From: Pohlia nutans | Lineage: Eukaryota > Streptophyta > Bryopsida > Bryales > Mniaceae | Assembly (NCBI GenBank): GCA_022496805.1 | Contig: CM040085.1 | Coordinates: forward strand, 28,859,811 to 28,923,810 | Reading direction: 5' to 3' | Length of the DNA stretch: 64,000 bases | In this document: piece after piece, positions 10,620 to 22,711 of the stretch | Numbering within the stretch: the first letter of the stretch is position 1 | Layout of the letters: each line of letters begins with the position of its first letter | Position numbers and translations under genes: made by a program | Notes under the pieces: generated by a model | Told to the model about the DNA's origin: nothing | What the model saw: the letters and a program-made list of their open reading frames with translations, nothing else | Databases searched by the model: none

Positions 10620-13600
10620 ATTATAATTAGCAACTTGGAATATATAAGGAAGAGCTGTAAGTAGAGTTGGTTGCGAAGTTTTGAAATTTTCATGCCTTGT
10701 ATTATGTTCAACTCTTTGGAATCTGAAAAAGCCAATTGGGCATTTTAGTGTTTCCATTCATTACAAAGCTGGAATGCGCATAGACTTATTGATAATTGTT
10801 GATGTAGGAGGATTGAAGGCTTTACTTTAAAAAATTGACTTGGAAAATGTGAGTGTTTGTATGCTCACTTGGTTGTTTTTCTTGTGAAACATGAGACAAC
10901 CTATAAAGTTTCAATTACAAGGACGGTATAATGGATCCCTATGAGTCAAATTAAAATTGTTCATGGTGCTACATGAAGCCCATTACGATTGCACTAACTA
11001 CTTGTCTACATCACGTTGGAACAATTAATTTGGCTTGTTTATATATGTGGTGAGTTCAATCCATGTAGTAGATCCATGCGTCGAATTACCATGAAGTTCT
11101 TTACTTTGTTTATTCAGCATTTGCAAATGTTGATATTGTTTCTTCTCATAGTCATGCTTGATTTCTTAGGGCAGTGTGTGTGACGAGAATTAGAATCTTT
11201 GGTTCTATGATTGGCTGCAATTTGAATTTATGTTTTCTAAAACTCTTATCCTATATGAAATCTTTTGATTTGGAGTGGTGTGTAGATGCAACTCGCAACT
11301 TAGGGGAAGGACATGAAATGTGGCCATCCATCCTTGCATTTCCGTATTATGAAGCAAGTGGAAGAGTTAGCTATGGCTAAGATGATTAATGTGCATCAAT
11401 TAATCATTGTAAAGAAACAATGACTCAATCGTATTTAAACATTAAATGCACATTTAACTATGATTTGTTGTGATTCATTTTTTGGATAACTAGAGATGGT
11501 TAAGATGCTAAGTCCCCCTCTTTGTACTCTTTTGTAAATTCAATGTTTCATTGTTTTAATGAGCATCCTTTTTGCAAGGGTGTTTCAAGCCCAATTTCAA
11601 GACCTTTGCTACACATCAAATTATGATACTCCAAACTTTCTTGCTCATTGATTTCATGATATTGAACATGTACTGAAACAAATATGTTTGGATTGTGATT
11701 GTGTTGGTACTTATCAAAAGATTTGTTGGTTCTGATTGAATTGATACTAAGTTTAAAGTTTAATAACAATGATAGAATTGTCACTATTTCAATGTTTTTG
11801 GAATATGATTGAGTTATTGTTGAGTTTGTATTGAAAATTTATCAAATTAAGTGCATGCCCAACATTGTTTCAAACTATAATTTATGAAGTGTATTTATAG
11901 TACTAAGTCAATAAGTGAAGTATTTATCACAGTTTATTGTAAATCAATATTGTATTGATATTTTTTGTATAATCTCAATCATTACTTACAAGTGAAGAAG
12001 AACATGTTGACTGTCATGATTGTAAATAAGCAAATTTGGAGATCTAAGTTGCGTGTATCAACTCGCCACTAGTAGAAAAGGTAGTGCTTCCCAAGGAGAT
12101 GCCCAGGCAAAATCATTGTGCATGCGTAGAATTGGGCACCTCATGCCTGGGCAACTCCTTCGGCAATGTCACCTTAGATTTTCAAAGTATTTGGTTATGA
12201 ATGAATGTGAGCAAGGTTTTCTAATAAGTGTTTTACAGAAAAATTGCCTTTGAAGAGACAATCTTGGAATTTGAAGTGAGATGGCTCAGACAAGATTATG
12301 TTTGGAGGAGTGAGAGGAAAGTTAAATACATGGCCTCAGACATTGTGCAATACATATACCTCATCAACCTTTCAAAAGATGTTATAGTGTTTGGTACCCT
12401 AAGTGAATCGATCAAAGTAATATTAGTTCTTATAGTATCTTTTTTTTTGTGTCAAGAAACTCTTGTTTATGAATGAGTGTAAGTACCAAAGAGTAACAAT
12501 TATTCTTGTTTTTCAAATGGAAGTGCTTTAAACACTTCAATCCAACAATTATCAACAAAATGGTTGAACATTGTGTCTCAAGATTGTGTCTTATTTTGTA
12601 CTATGGAACCTATTCATTTCAACGATTCAATTTGTAAAGTTTTATCATGTAGATGATATTGAAACAGTTGATAGGGAATCTACCCTTTATTTTTGCTATG
12701 CCACGTTGTCGTTGAAGTGCAACGTAGTAGATGTCATTATCGTTGGTGTTGTATCTGTATGACTCGTCTCGATTTGCCCTTTATTTTGGTCCTTAGTAAG
12801 ATCGTTTATTTGCGTGAATTTATCAATATGCTATTGCACAAATTGTTTAGGAAAAATCTGAAGAAACATGTTAACAAAATTTATTTTGCTATTACGACCT
12901 AATTAAATGAATCTTGACCTGCGCAAAAATTCAGCAACAAAGGCCATAAAAATGATCACTGCCAGTTTCACTATATCTGCTATCTTCAAATTTTCTACCC
13001 TCAAATATTGAATGTTGTTATCCATAAATTACTATAGTACATATTTGAAAAAAAATCCAATTAAATTAAAATTATTGATTGATTAAATAAAGTCATTATT
13101 CATGCAAATTCAACTTAGTTATGTACATAATTGTATGTATAACAAGGTAGCAAACAAAGTTTGTAGAAGAGAACCTACTTTCAAAATATTTGAAAAATAT
13201 TTGTCAAAGTAATGTTGGAGACGTTCATCTGATTGCGCTATTGTTTACTTTTTTTGCACCTATCATTCATTCAGACACAATATGCATGTTCAACATGGTA
13301 TTTAAAGGACATGTTATTTTTTTACCTTTTTTTTTGCCTTATCTTATCCTAACCTAGCCTAATCCTATCTCTGAGCCTAGTGTAGTCACTGTGAGTTGTG
13401 AGAGTGGGCCAAAATCAAAGCATAAGAGGTAGTGGAAGGGCATGACAAATAAGCGTCAAGATCTACAAACTTCTAAAAGAATGTGTAAAGGTGAGATGTT
13501 CCAAACTAGTGACAATAGAAGGCAAATAGTATAGGAATTATGGTATTTTTAAATTTATTTTCAATACTAAGGTGGATGGTACAAGTGAAGCTGATAATTT

Positions 13601-14231
13601 TTTTTCAAATTTAAAAGTTTGGAAGTTGTGCATCAAATTGTCACTGCCAACCCTCTCAATCGACTATAATTTGAGCCTATGCAGTTGATGGCCATTAGTA
13701 AATTTAAAGAATGTTTTGTAAGATATGTGTTATTTGTTACGATCAAGGACATTATTATTATTTTTACATTTCTTAAATAAAAAATGAAAATTTTCATTCT
13801 AATATTTATGAAAATAAATAAAATTAAAGAATGGACAATTTCATGTATTGCATTGAAAAAAATATATCGATTTTTGAAATTGAATTCATAGAAAAGCCTT
13901 TGACATTTTTTTTGTTTTAGACTTTCTCATCTCAACAAAGCCATAGTATTCATAGAGATCAAATTACTAGATTTCTTTTCAAGATTCATTGTAATTAGAA
14001 TTTGAGAAAAAAACATTTGTAAGTTTGGTTAAATTTACTTTAAAAAAATGAGCAATTTTTTTGAGTTTGTCTTTTAGCTAGGATTAATTGCACAAATATT
14101 CCCCTCCCCTAAGCTTACAGTGAACTCAAGTATTATAGTAGATGTGTTATACTTCATGAATTGCATTATACACTACGTTTTTTTACTTTTGGTTCTTTTA
14201 ACTTGGAACTATGAAGTGCAATGTAGCTATA
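10620..14231. other. AT-rich intergenic DNA, one MITE fragment
   Basis: Frames here are short, unspliced and without recognisable domains. The only feature I can support is the CACTA-type fragment at 12067-12176. The block 11,150-11,950 is slightly less AT-rich, but no gene is evident. Confidence 0.55.
12067..12176. mobile_element. CACTA-type MITE fragment (right terminus lost)
   Basis: It starts with CACTAGTAGAAAAGG, the terminal motif of plant CACTA elements. The next 30 bases (AAGGAGATGCCCAGGCA) are inverted at 12144-12175 (TGCCTGGGCAACTCCTT). The right end breaks off before the expected CTACTAGTG. The left 75 bases match the longer relative at 15005. Confidence 0.65.
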
Positions 14232-14659
14232 TACTCCCTTCGTCCCATAATAGATGATGCATTTGAAAAAAATAAAAATAAAGCAAACTAGAGTGATTTC
14301 ATCAAATCTTTAAATACAATAAGTTTCTATTTTTAAGTAGTTGTTTGTAGAAGCAGTATCATACTGCATATGGTATATGTGGCATATGGCAGCATAATGA
14401 TGGTAATGTTCATTGCAGTGTGTTCTATGATCCAACGAACAAATGCTAGCATTGATTTTAACTAGCACATATATTTTTTGTGACTCACATATGAACAAAG
14501 ACAAGCTTCACAGACAAAAAACACTCCACATGCACTTGTCTTGTGATTTTTCTTCGTCAGAATTTCAAAAACAACAACTTCAAATTGATTAAATAATTCG
14601 CTACATATATTTTGGAACAATTTTTTTTTTCAAAACATCATCTTGGAACAAAGGGAATA
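14232..14659. mobile_element. Stowaway-like MITE (Tc1/mariner type)
   Basis: The left end reads TACTCCCTTCGTCCCATAAT, the hallmark Stowaway terminus. The right end, complemented, reads TATTCCCTTTGTTCCA and then AGATGATG, matching the left apart from a 3-base gap. TA flanks both ends, as expected for Tc1/mariner target duplication. The ~430-bp interior is AT-rich and non-coding. Confidence 0.7.
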
Positions 14660-14828
14660 TTAGATTTTTGGGATGTCAGTGCTATTAGAACTATCCCGAC
14701 AAATTCTTTGTTCACAATAGTCAAAGGTTTAGCATTAGTTTATTAATTAATATATTTATTTATTCATCTTCTTTAACTACTAAATGTTTTGGAGTTTACA
14801 TTGCAAATATAAATAATTATAGAATATA

Positions 14829-14943
14829 TACTCCTCATTTGAATTTCCAATAAATACATTTTTTCTCATGTGAATGAAATTTTAGTTAAACAAACGATTT
14901 TCTGTTATAGTTCTAAATTAAAGACATATGAAATGGGAGCATA
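14829..14943. mobile_element. Possible short Stowaway-like MITE
   Basis: The left end TACTCCTCATTTGAATTTC pairs imperfectly with the complement of the right end, TATGCTCCCATTTCATATG. TA occurs at both borders. It is short and diverged, so it could be a chance match near the larger Stowaway copy. Confidence 0.3.
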
Positions 14944-15004
14944 TATATTATAGGGTAGAGACACTTTTGATAGCCTCTTGTTCCTCAATCACATATGTGT
15001 GCTC

Positions 15005-15543
15005 CACTGGTAGAAAAGGTGGCGCTCCTCACGGAGATGCCCAAGCAAAATCATTGTGCATGCGTAGAATTGGGCACTAAGGTGGTTACCCCATTCCCAA
15101 CTAGCGCCTTAAACCAACAGCTAGGGGCATTTTCCACAATCAATGCTGCAATGATGTTGGTTGTAGCATGAGTTATAGTTGGTAATGGGTTCTCTCTTGT
15201 TGGTTTTAGTATATGTAAGTGTGGTCATGGATTCGTTGTTGTTGGTTTAAGCATCTTTAGTGTGTGCAATACAAATCTTCTTTAGACAGAAAGAGCTCTA
15301 CCTATATGACGTGAATGGGATGTGTCATACTTCAACTTTGAAAATTTATAAGTAATTCATTCTTCATCCAAAAATTATGTTTCAACTTGTGTTGAAATCT
15401 ATTTCTTCTTGCCTAACTCTAAAAAATAACAATACTAAATAATATCAATGCCTCACATCCATAATTCTTATTCAGTTGGGAATGGGGTAACCACCTTACT
15501 TGCCTGAGCATCTCCCTTGGCAATGCCACCTTTTCTACTAGTA
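15005..15543. mobile_element. CACTA-type MITE with 3-bp target duplication CTC
   Basis: The left end is CACTGGTAGAAAAGGTGGC and the right end is GCCACCTTTTCTACTAGTA. CTC occurs directly outside both ends (15002-15004 and 15544-15546), the 3-bp duplication made by CACTA transposases. A second inverted segment, AAGGTGGTTACCCCATTCCC, occurs at about 15079 and is inverted near 15480. The interior is non-coding, so movement would need a transposase from elsewhere. Confidence 0.8.
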
Positions 15544-15813
15544 CTCATTCGTAATTTTTCTATTTAGACTGGTCTTCAATGATGAAGGCCAACTTCTTAT
15601 GTAAAGTAGACATATCCATTACCACCCAACACTCAATTCTACCCTCATGTACTAACTATACACATTTGCGTTCTAGAATGTATATGGCCAGTACATGAGG
15701 GCGGAATTGAGTGTTCGTTGCTAATAGGTATGTCTATTTATAAATGCTTTGCATACCAATATTGTATGCATGGGTAAAAGGTTTGCACATGCATATAGAT
15801 GGTGGCCATTAAA

Positions 15814-16386
15814 TTAATCCCTAAATATCCTAACCCCTCTCCAAATTCGATAGTTTTGCAAAGAAGCATTATAAAATGCAACTAAAAGGGATATTTTGAA
15901 CTAGATGTGTGAATAATAGTTGTAGATTACGAATTTTAGATTCTATCCATATTGTTAAATTTACGATTGCTATCACCAATGTTTTTCTATAGAATTTGAA
16001 ACTTGAAATTCAAAATTGTAATTCAATTACGAATAAGACATTGACAATTTGTGGATAAAATTTGTTGTGATGGGTTGAAATGTAATGCTTTAAGTGTAGT
16101 GATTTTTGGAGATTTTTTGGTTGTTTAATTTTATGAGTTGATTTTTTCAAGAGCACTTTTGAACTAAGATCTTAGAAATTTTTGGTAAATCACTGCAACA
16201 TGAAATGAGGCATAAAATTTTCACAAATCATCCCCTTTCTAATCGGTTCATGCATGCATGAAGCTATCCTACCATAGAATTTTGTAGTATTTTTGTTACT
16301 TGCAAAAAGTGGCTTGATGAATGAAATCTTACTGAGATTTATCATTCATCATCCAAAATATGGACGCTTGGACAATTAAAGCTTAA
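15814..16386 (+). mobile_element. TTAA-flanked MITE, ~577-bp family (diverged copy)
   Basis: The interior carries the family's ordered landmarks: GTTTTGCAAAGAAGCATTAT, AGATTCTATCCATA, GTAGTGATTTTTGGAGATTT, ATCCCCTTTCTAAT and ATATGGACGC near the right end. The termini are decayed (TTAATCCCTAAATA at left, AATTAAAGCTTAA at right). Other copies lie at 20611, 29171, 46686, 48487, 52113, 52852, 53453 and 57216. Confidence 0.75.
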
Positions 16387-16498
16387 GTTACTTGGACAAT
16401 TGAGCTACAAAAGTTGTAATTCAACTGTTGCAACACTTGGAATATGGTACCCTACAACGTAATGGGTTTCGACTAAAGTTCATTAATTTCTAACAAAA

Positions 16499-17792
16499 AG
16501 TGCCACATGTCATCATGTGATTGGTTTAAAGTGACGTGGACCTCTCAGAATCTGACTTGGACCTGCCTTGCTCACCAGCGCCAACGCCCAAAGAAGATTT
16601 GCCTTGGTAACATGATCACTAAGTTGGGAGTCACATCCAATTGAGCGGTGTCTGGGTCTCTAGTCCCCAAATGAACTAACCATCTGGGGTTCAGTTCTGA
16701 TTCATCATCCATGTTTTGGATGATATATTCCTCAAGCACATCAATATGGATGTGTGCCGGCTCAGTCATCCTTTTGCTGGTCACACCGGTTTTCAGTGAT
16801 ACTTCTTCTGGTCAGGAACTGTAAATGCCGGCTGGGTGTGTCCGCCGGTTTTGTATGTCCGAGTGGTTACAAGAGTTTGCAAAGTCACATGATAATTACG
16901 TGGATGGTGACCGTTAATAGTAAGTGTAATTTGGACCTTTGAGCTACACAAGATAATTATGTATAATTCACCCGCCTGGTGTAACACCTCCAGGGAGTAA
17001 CTTATATATGTGAAGGTACAGGGGCCTGCCTGCGTGGTTCCTTTGGCCACTTGTTTGTTGACGCAAGTTATAATTACGTCCTGGAAAAATGCAGGTCATG
17101 CAGCTGCCTGGCCACCCTGGCTTGGCTTCCTCGATGCGGGATTTTTGTCCAGTTGTAAAATAATTTCTTGGGGCGGGATATGGTTCTCTCCACACCCTAT
17201 CTCTGGTTATTAGCCGGTATAATTTCAGCTCCAAAGCCTTTCTTGAAGCGGGATTTTTGTCCCCTTGTAAATTTCTTGGGGCGGGATAAGGTTCCGCCCA
17301 CGGCCTATCACGGGTCATCAGCCGTGTCTCCTTCTATTATATATTATTCTGCACTAGTTGAGCCTTTCTTGAGGCGGGATATTCGTCCATACCCAGTTTA
17401 CCCACCCACCGCAAACTTAAAGCTTTCTCGATGCGGGATACACATGAGTTACATCAGCAGAAGATAGAAATGTTGGCTGCCTTTGACATAGAAAATGTAA
17501 TTCAGAGTTGCTTGAAACTGTGCAAGTTGTGAGTAGTCTGTGACTCATCATGCTTTCGGAAGCCATTTACAGCTGCTCCTTGGGGCGGGATATGATGCTG
17601 TTGCATGGTGCGATAAGTTCAAAAATCCCGCATCGAGGTTGAGTTTGATGAGGTAACGCTTCTGTTGCGATGAGTTCAAATTCCCGCATCGAGAAATGTC
17701 CTTGTTTGCAAAAATGTATAAAATACCCGTATGTCGAAAGTTCAGATAAAAGTCCTAATTAAATGAAGGCTGAGTTATATGAAGTAAGTTGG
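16499..17792 (+). repeat. Inverted arm, left copy, with GCGGGA motif array
   Basis: Nine GCGGGA-core motifs (often TCGATGCGGGAT or GGGGCGGGATA) occur near 17133, 17173, 17248, 17281, 17374, 17433 and 17585 on the plus strand and near 17626 and 17682 on the minus strand. Two larger units, each with two motifs and a CTTGAAGCGGGATTTTTGTC-like start, are tandem at about 17131-17215 and 17243-17325. Such clusters are typical of transposase-binding sites near transposon ends. Open frames in the arm look incidental. Confidence 0.75.
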
Positions 17793-18211
17793 TGGGGGTG
17801 GGGATGGGGTGGTGCAGCTAGTGCAACTGAAACCCATGCAACTCATGCACTAATGGTGTAGTGTGCACCTCTGAACTTGCAATAAGATCAAAAAAATCAC
17901 CATTCAAAATAGGGTTTATGCTAATACTTCCTCTTTAGTGATTGTTAAGTTTATTTCAAGACTCTAGGGTTTACTCAACAACCGTTCTTGTTTTTTACCC
18001 ACCAGGGGTATTTAGAGCCTTTTTTACATAACCTCCATAGCTAGGTTTTATGAAAAATGTATTTCATATCCCACCTCTGAAATTGAATCATTATATCATT
18101 TCCAAAAAAAAAAAATCGATTTTTTTTTTAACTGCACAAAAATTTTGAAAAACAAAATTATCATAAAATATTTAATTAAAAAATAAGTAAGCGTTATACC
18201 CAAAAACATAA

Positions 18212-18214
<3 letters not shown>

Positions 18215-18278
<64 letters not shown>
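18215..18278. repeat. (AT)32 microsatellite
   Basis: An uninterrupted AT dinucleotide run of 64 bases lies within the core of the long-armed element. It is self-complementary and prone to slippage, so its length is likely polymorphic or collapsed in assembly. Confidence 0.95.
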
Positions 18279-18280
<2 letters not shown>

Positions 18281-19596
18281 TAGCTTTGTACGCACTTGTG
18301 GTATGTTGTTATAAATTTGTGAAGTTCAAATTTGACCCCCTTTTAGCATTTTCCATATTATAGGTGCATATAGGTGCACTTTTAACAAGCGACACGCTAC
18401 CAAATTCAAGCAGAAATGATTAATTTGGATAGAAAGATTGAAATTTTGCAAACTTTATCGTGGTAGACATCTTATTTTAATTTCAGTTTCAAAGAACAAT
18501 TCTAAAGCATGGTGATTAAATTGTGATTTTGTTGGCTCTTTGAAGGCAACATTATGAAATCTTAATACCGGTATACACTGGAAGGAGAACCTAGCCATCC
18601 TTGAACTCTACTAAAGGGTTAATTCCTACGTGCCTAGGCAATCATGTTTCGTCGCCATAAATTGAGGTTTAAAATAGTTGTCTAAACTTCTATTTTCAAT
18701 TTCAATTGTCAATGTGACATAGTGAGAAAGTAAACTTTGTGAAATCTTGTTTCAATTCAATTGATGACAAAAAAAAAAAGTATTTTAAAACACATCTTGA
18801 GTGGCTTTACCCTGCAATGTATATTTTAGGTAGCTATGACAATTTACTATACAAAACATTTAAAAACTCATCTATTGAAGTTGACATACAAATGAAAGTT
18901 GTAAGTGATGACATTAGATGACATCCATACAATTGAATTATGTATCCTCGTCAAAAAATTCAAATTTATTTTAAAATATTTTATTATTATAACCATGTTT
19001 CAAATACAATATGACTCATTATCTTCTAAGTTTTGCAATGATTGGCTAAAAGTATATACCCTAGAACCATAGTTGGGTCGCCATCCCATGAACGAATATT
19101 TAATATTTTTTGAAAAATAAGGTTTGTTCCTTAGAAAATGAACCTTTTGGTTTTTGTTTTTGAGCAATAAAATGATTAAAAATGACCCCAAATGGCCCAA
19201 AATAGCTTAGAAATACCAAAATATAGCTAAAAATAATTTATTCTATTTTCGTTTTTTGGTCCTCATAATTTCTGATTTTTTTACATTTTTTGGCAACCAA
19301 GCTATGGTACTACAGTACTAAAGATGATTAAATGAAAACAATAAGATTAACACTCATTCATACTTTTTTAATTGCTTTAAAAATAATAATAAGACACATT
19401 TACCAAACTATAATTATAGCGTTTATGTGAACAACTTCATCACTTTTGAAACATTTATAATATTAGGTGACCATAATGAATTTCAAGTTGAAAGTATCAA
19501 AATTGTAATTTTGGTAAAATTCCAGTGACAACAATTGTAAATTCAATTGAAATATATTCAATTCTTTTTCTCTAAACTTGATTGTACAAATCACTT

Positions 19597-20453
19597 TTAA
19601 CTCCTAAATGCCTATAAGTTTTGGGCAATACCTAAATATATTATATTATGTGGCTTCTTTAAAAAAATTGAGCTTCAACTATAAAGAGCATATTTCAAAC
19701 ATCCTTATTAGAAAACATCGTTAAATTTGAAACAAAAGACTTATATGTTTTTCAAATTAATTTACAAGAAAAAAGTTTGAAAAATCACTAAAATTACAAT
19801 TTTAGTACTCTCATCTTGTAATTCATTACGATTGGTTGAAATCATTATGCTTCAATGGTGGTGAAGTTGTTCATTTGAAATTTATTATGGTTTGATTGAG
19901 GTGTCTTGAGATCTCTTGATAAGCAATCAAAAGATATTTTACAAGTTGAAATATAGCACATTATGCAAAAAGATGATTCAATGTAATACATTATGCACTT
20001 TTGGCCAATCATTCCAAAATTCATAAGATAATGAGTACTTTTGTATTTTTCATATACCGGTAACTAAAACAATAACCTCTTTTTAAATCAAATTTAAACA
20101 TATTTTGACACTATTACTTAATCCAACTGTATGGATGTCATGGAAAAGTCATCATCTACAACTTTCATTTGTATGTCAGTCTCAAATAATAAATTTAGTA
20201 TGCATTTTATTGCTCAAAACTTTGGAATTTTTTTGTCGAAATGGAAGCTCACATAAAAAGGAAGGTACAGGTAGTAAATTCAATTTCGATTATTTTCCTA
20301 ATCTGACTTCACTTAAGTGAAGTCAACTACCTCAAAAATTCATGTAAAAAATTCACAATGCACAAACTCTTTCATCATGAATGAAAATGGAGGCGATTGT
20401 GTACTGTACCTCATGCAAATTAAAATTTGCATGGTTAGATAGTTAGGGGTTAA
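19597..20453 (+). mobile_element. TTAA-flanked element, diverged
   Basis: The left end is TTAACTCCTAAATGCCTA. The right end is GCATGGTTAGATAGTTAGGG followed by GTTAA. The last ~60 bases match the right ends of the 577-bp family (TGTAC, then CATGCAAA, then GCATGGTT). The middle does not align well by eye, so this may be a longer relative or a composite. Confidence 0.5.
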
Positions 20454-20610
20454 TCACCATGCCTTACAACTGTCCTTTGAAACTGAAACTCAAATAAGTT
20501 TGAAAATTCATATTTAATATTACATCCAAGTTATGTTCAAAAGCCCTAAGCATTTAGGGGCTAACAATCTACAATTCCAATTCAAAAAAAGAATCAAAGA
20601 AAGAGAGAGT

Positions 20611-21184
20611 TTAACCCCTAAACGTACCAGGGTGTTCTTGGGATTGACAGTTTGAGAAAAATCATCATAAAGTACTATTTAGAAGAATATTTTGGAATTC
20701 ATATACAAATGAAAATTCTAGATTTTGAATTTTAGATTCCATCTGTACGGTTGGATTCACTAATACTATCACCAATATTTAATTATAAAATTTAAAATTC
20801 CTTCTAAATTTGATTACAAACAAAATTTTAATATTTTTTGAGTAAAATTTGTTGGAATGAATTTGAAATGAGGTACTCTTAAACGTGGTGATTTTTTGAA
20901 ATTTTTGAGTTTCTTAAATCTGTGACCTCATTTTTGCAAGGCCACATTTGAATTACAGTCAATGCAATTTTGGCTTGGTCAACGACTTGACATACTTCTA
21001 CATTTGTAATTTTAGAAAAATATGTAATCAAGTATGACTAAATCCAACCGTTAGATAAGACAACAACTTGGTGAAGAATCTCCAAAAAATTGGATGACTT
21101 TCATCCAAGCATTGATGAGAACGTGAGAAGGGTTTGAATCTGTTAGTCATCCAGTTTCTGGACGCTATGACGTTTAGGGGTTAA
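20611..21184 (+). mobile_element. TTAA-flanked MITE, 577-bp family (diverged copy)
   Basis: The termini are clean: TTAACCCCTAAACGTACC at left and GACGTTTAGGGG followed by TTAA at right. Interior landmarks AGATTCCATCTGTACGG and GTGATTTTTTGAAATTTTTG are recognisable but more diverged than in other copies. It lies inside the core of the long-armed element. Confidence 0.7.
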
Positions 21185-21460
21185 AAAACTGTAAATTCTT
21201 TATTCTTAAATTGTTTTGTTCCAAAAAGTACGAGTTCTCCGAGCTTCCAAAAATGCATCGTGCATTTTGGGGTTACGTAAATGTATACTTTTTTATATGT
21301 TACATGTACACTTCCAGTTCCTGTGCAATGTGCAAATGTGCACTGAACTCTTTATACTGTGATAGAAGTTTCTTAGTTTTCATGTTGGATGCACGTAACT
21401 GCATGTGGTTTATTACCATGAATACAGTCCACTTGCTTGTCAAACTCATTTATATCAAAT

Positions 21461-22711
21461 CCAAGTTACTTCATATAACTCAGCCTTCATTTAATTAGGA
21501 CTTTTATCTGAACTTTCGACATACGGGTATTTTATACATTTTTGCAAACAAGGACATTTCTCGATGCGGGAATTTGAACTCATCGCAACAGAAGCGTTAC
21601 CTCATCAAACTCAACCTCGATGCGGGATTTTTGAACTTATCGCACCATGCAACAGCATCATATCCCGCCCCAAGGAGCAGCTGTAAATGGCTTCCGAAAG
21701 CATGATGAGTCACAGACTACTCACAACTTGCACAGTTTCAAGCAACTCTGAATTACATTTTCTATGTCAAAGGCAGCCAACATTTCTATCTTCTGCTGAT
21801 GTAACTCATGTGTATCCCGCATCGAGAAAGCTTTAAGTTTGCGGTGGGTGGGTAAACTGGGTATGGACGAATATCCCGCCTCAAGAAAGGCTCAACTAGT
21901 GCAGAATAATATATAATAGAAGGAGACACGGCTGATGACCCGTGATAGGCCGTGGGCGGAACCTTATCCCGCCCCAAGAAATTTACAAGGGGACAAAAAT
22001 CCCGCTTCAAGAAAGGCTTTGGAGCTGAAATTATACCGGCTAATAACCAGAGATAGGGTGTGGAGAGAACCATATCCCGCCCCAAGAAATTATTTTACAA
22101 CTGGACAAAAATCCCGCATCGAGGAAGCCAAGCCAGGGTGGCCAGGCAGCTGCATGACCTGCATTTTTCCAGGACGTAATTATAACTTGCGTCAACAAAC
22201 AAGTGGCCAAAGGGACCACGCAGGCAGGCCCCTGTACCCTCACATATATAAGTTACTCCAGGTGAATTACACAATTTTGTGTAGCTCAAAGGTCTGAATT
22301 ACACTTACGATTAACGGCCACCATCCAGGTAATTATCATGTGACTTTGCAAATTCTTGTAACCACTGGGACATACAAAACTGGCGTACACACCCAGCCAG
22401 CATTTATAAGTTCCTGACCAGAAGAAGTATCAAGCCCCCATCACTGAAAACGGGTGTGACCAGCAAAGGGATGATTGTGGAATATATCATCCAAAACATG
22501 GATGAATGAAACAGAACCCCAAACAGTTAGTTGATTTGGGGACTACCGTAGAGACCCAGACACTCAATTGGATGTGAGTCCCAACTTAGTGATCATGTTA
22601 CCAAGGCAAATCTTCTTTGGGCGTTGGTGCTGGTGACCGAGGCAGGTCCAAGTCAGATTTTGAGAGGTCCACGTCACTTTAAACCAATCACATGATGACA
22701 TGTGGCACTTG
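21461..22711 (-). repeat. Inverted arm, right copy
   Basis: This is the reverse complement of the left arm. It begins inside at TTACTTCATATAACTCAGCC and ends with CATGATGACATGTGGCACTT. The GCGGGA motif array is fully mirrored. Relative to the left arm it lacks about 20 bases near 22262 (a GGTGTAACACC-containing segment) and has scattered substitutions beyond that point. Confidence 0.75.

Larger units (their letters stand above)
16499..22711. mobile_element. Large non-autonomous element with ~1.27-kb terminal inverted repeats
   Basis: Left arm 16499-17792 is the reverse complement of right arm 21461-22711. The inner ~800 bases look identical by eye; the outer ~450 differ by scattered substitutions and small indels. 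The 3.7-kb core (17793-21460) has no coding potential. It holds an AT microsatellite and two TTAA elements. Long arms with arrays of short motifs suggest a Mutator-like or foldback-type DNA transposon. The outer ends (AAGTGCCACATGTCATCATG) show no clear target duplication, so a plain inverted duplication is the alternative. Confidence 0.65.

Noticed and set aside
18215..18278. The AT run as a promoter element
   Set aside because: It is a plain microsatellite within a transposon core with no gene nearby.
17168..22085. Identical 99-residue frames in the two inverted arms
   Set aside because: They are identical only because the arms are; the frame runs through the GCGGGA motif array and shows no domain or codon bias.
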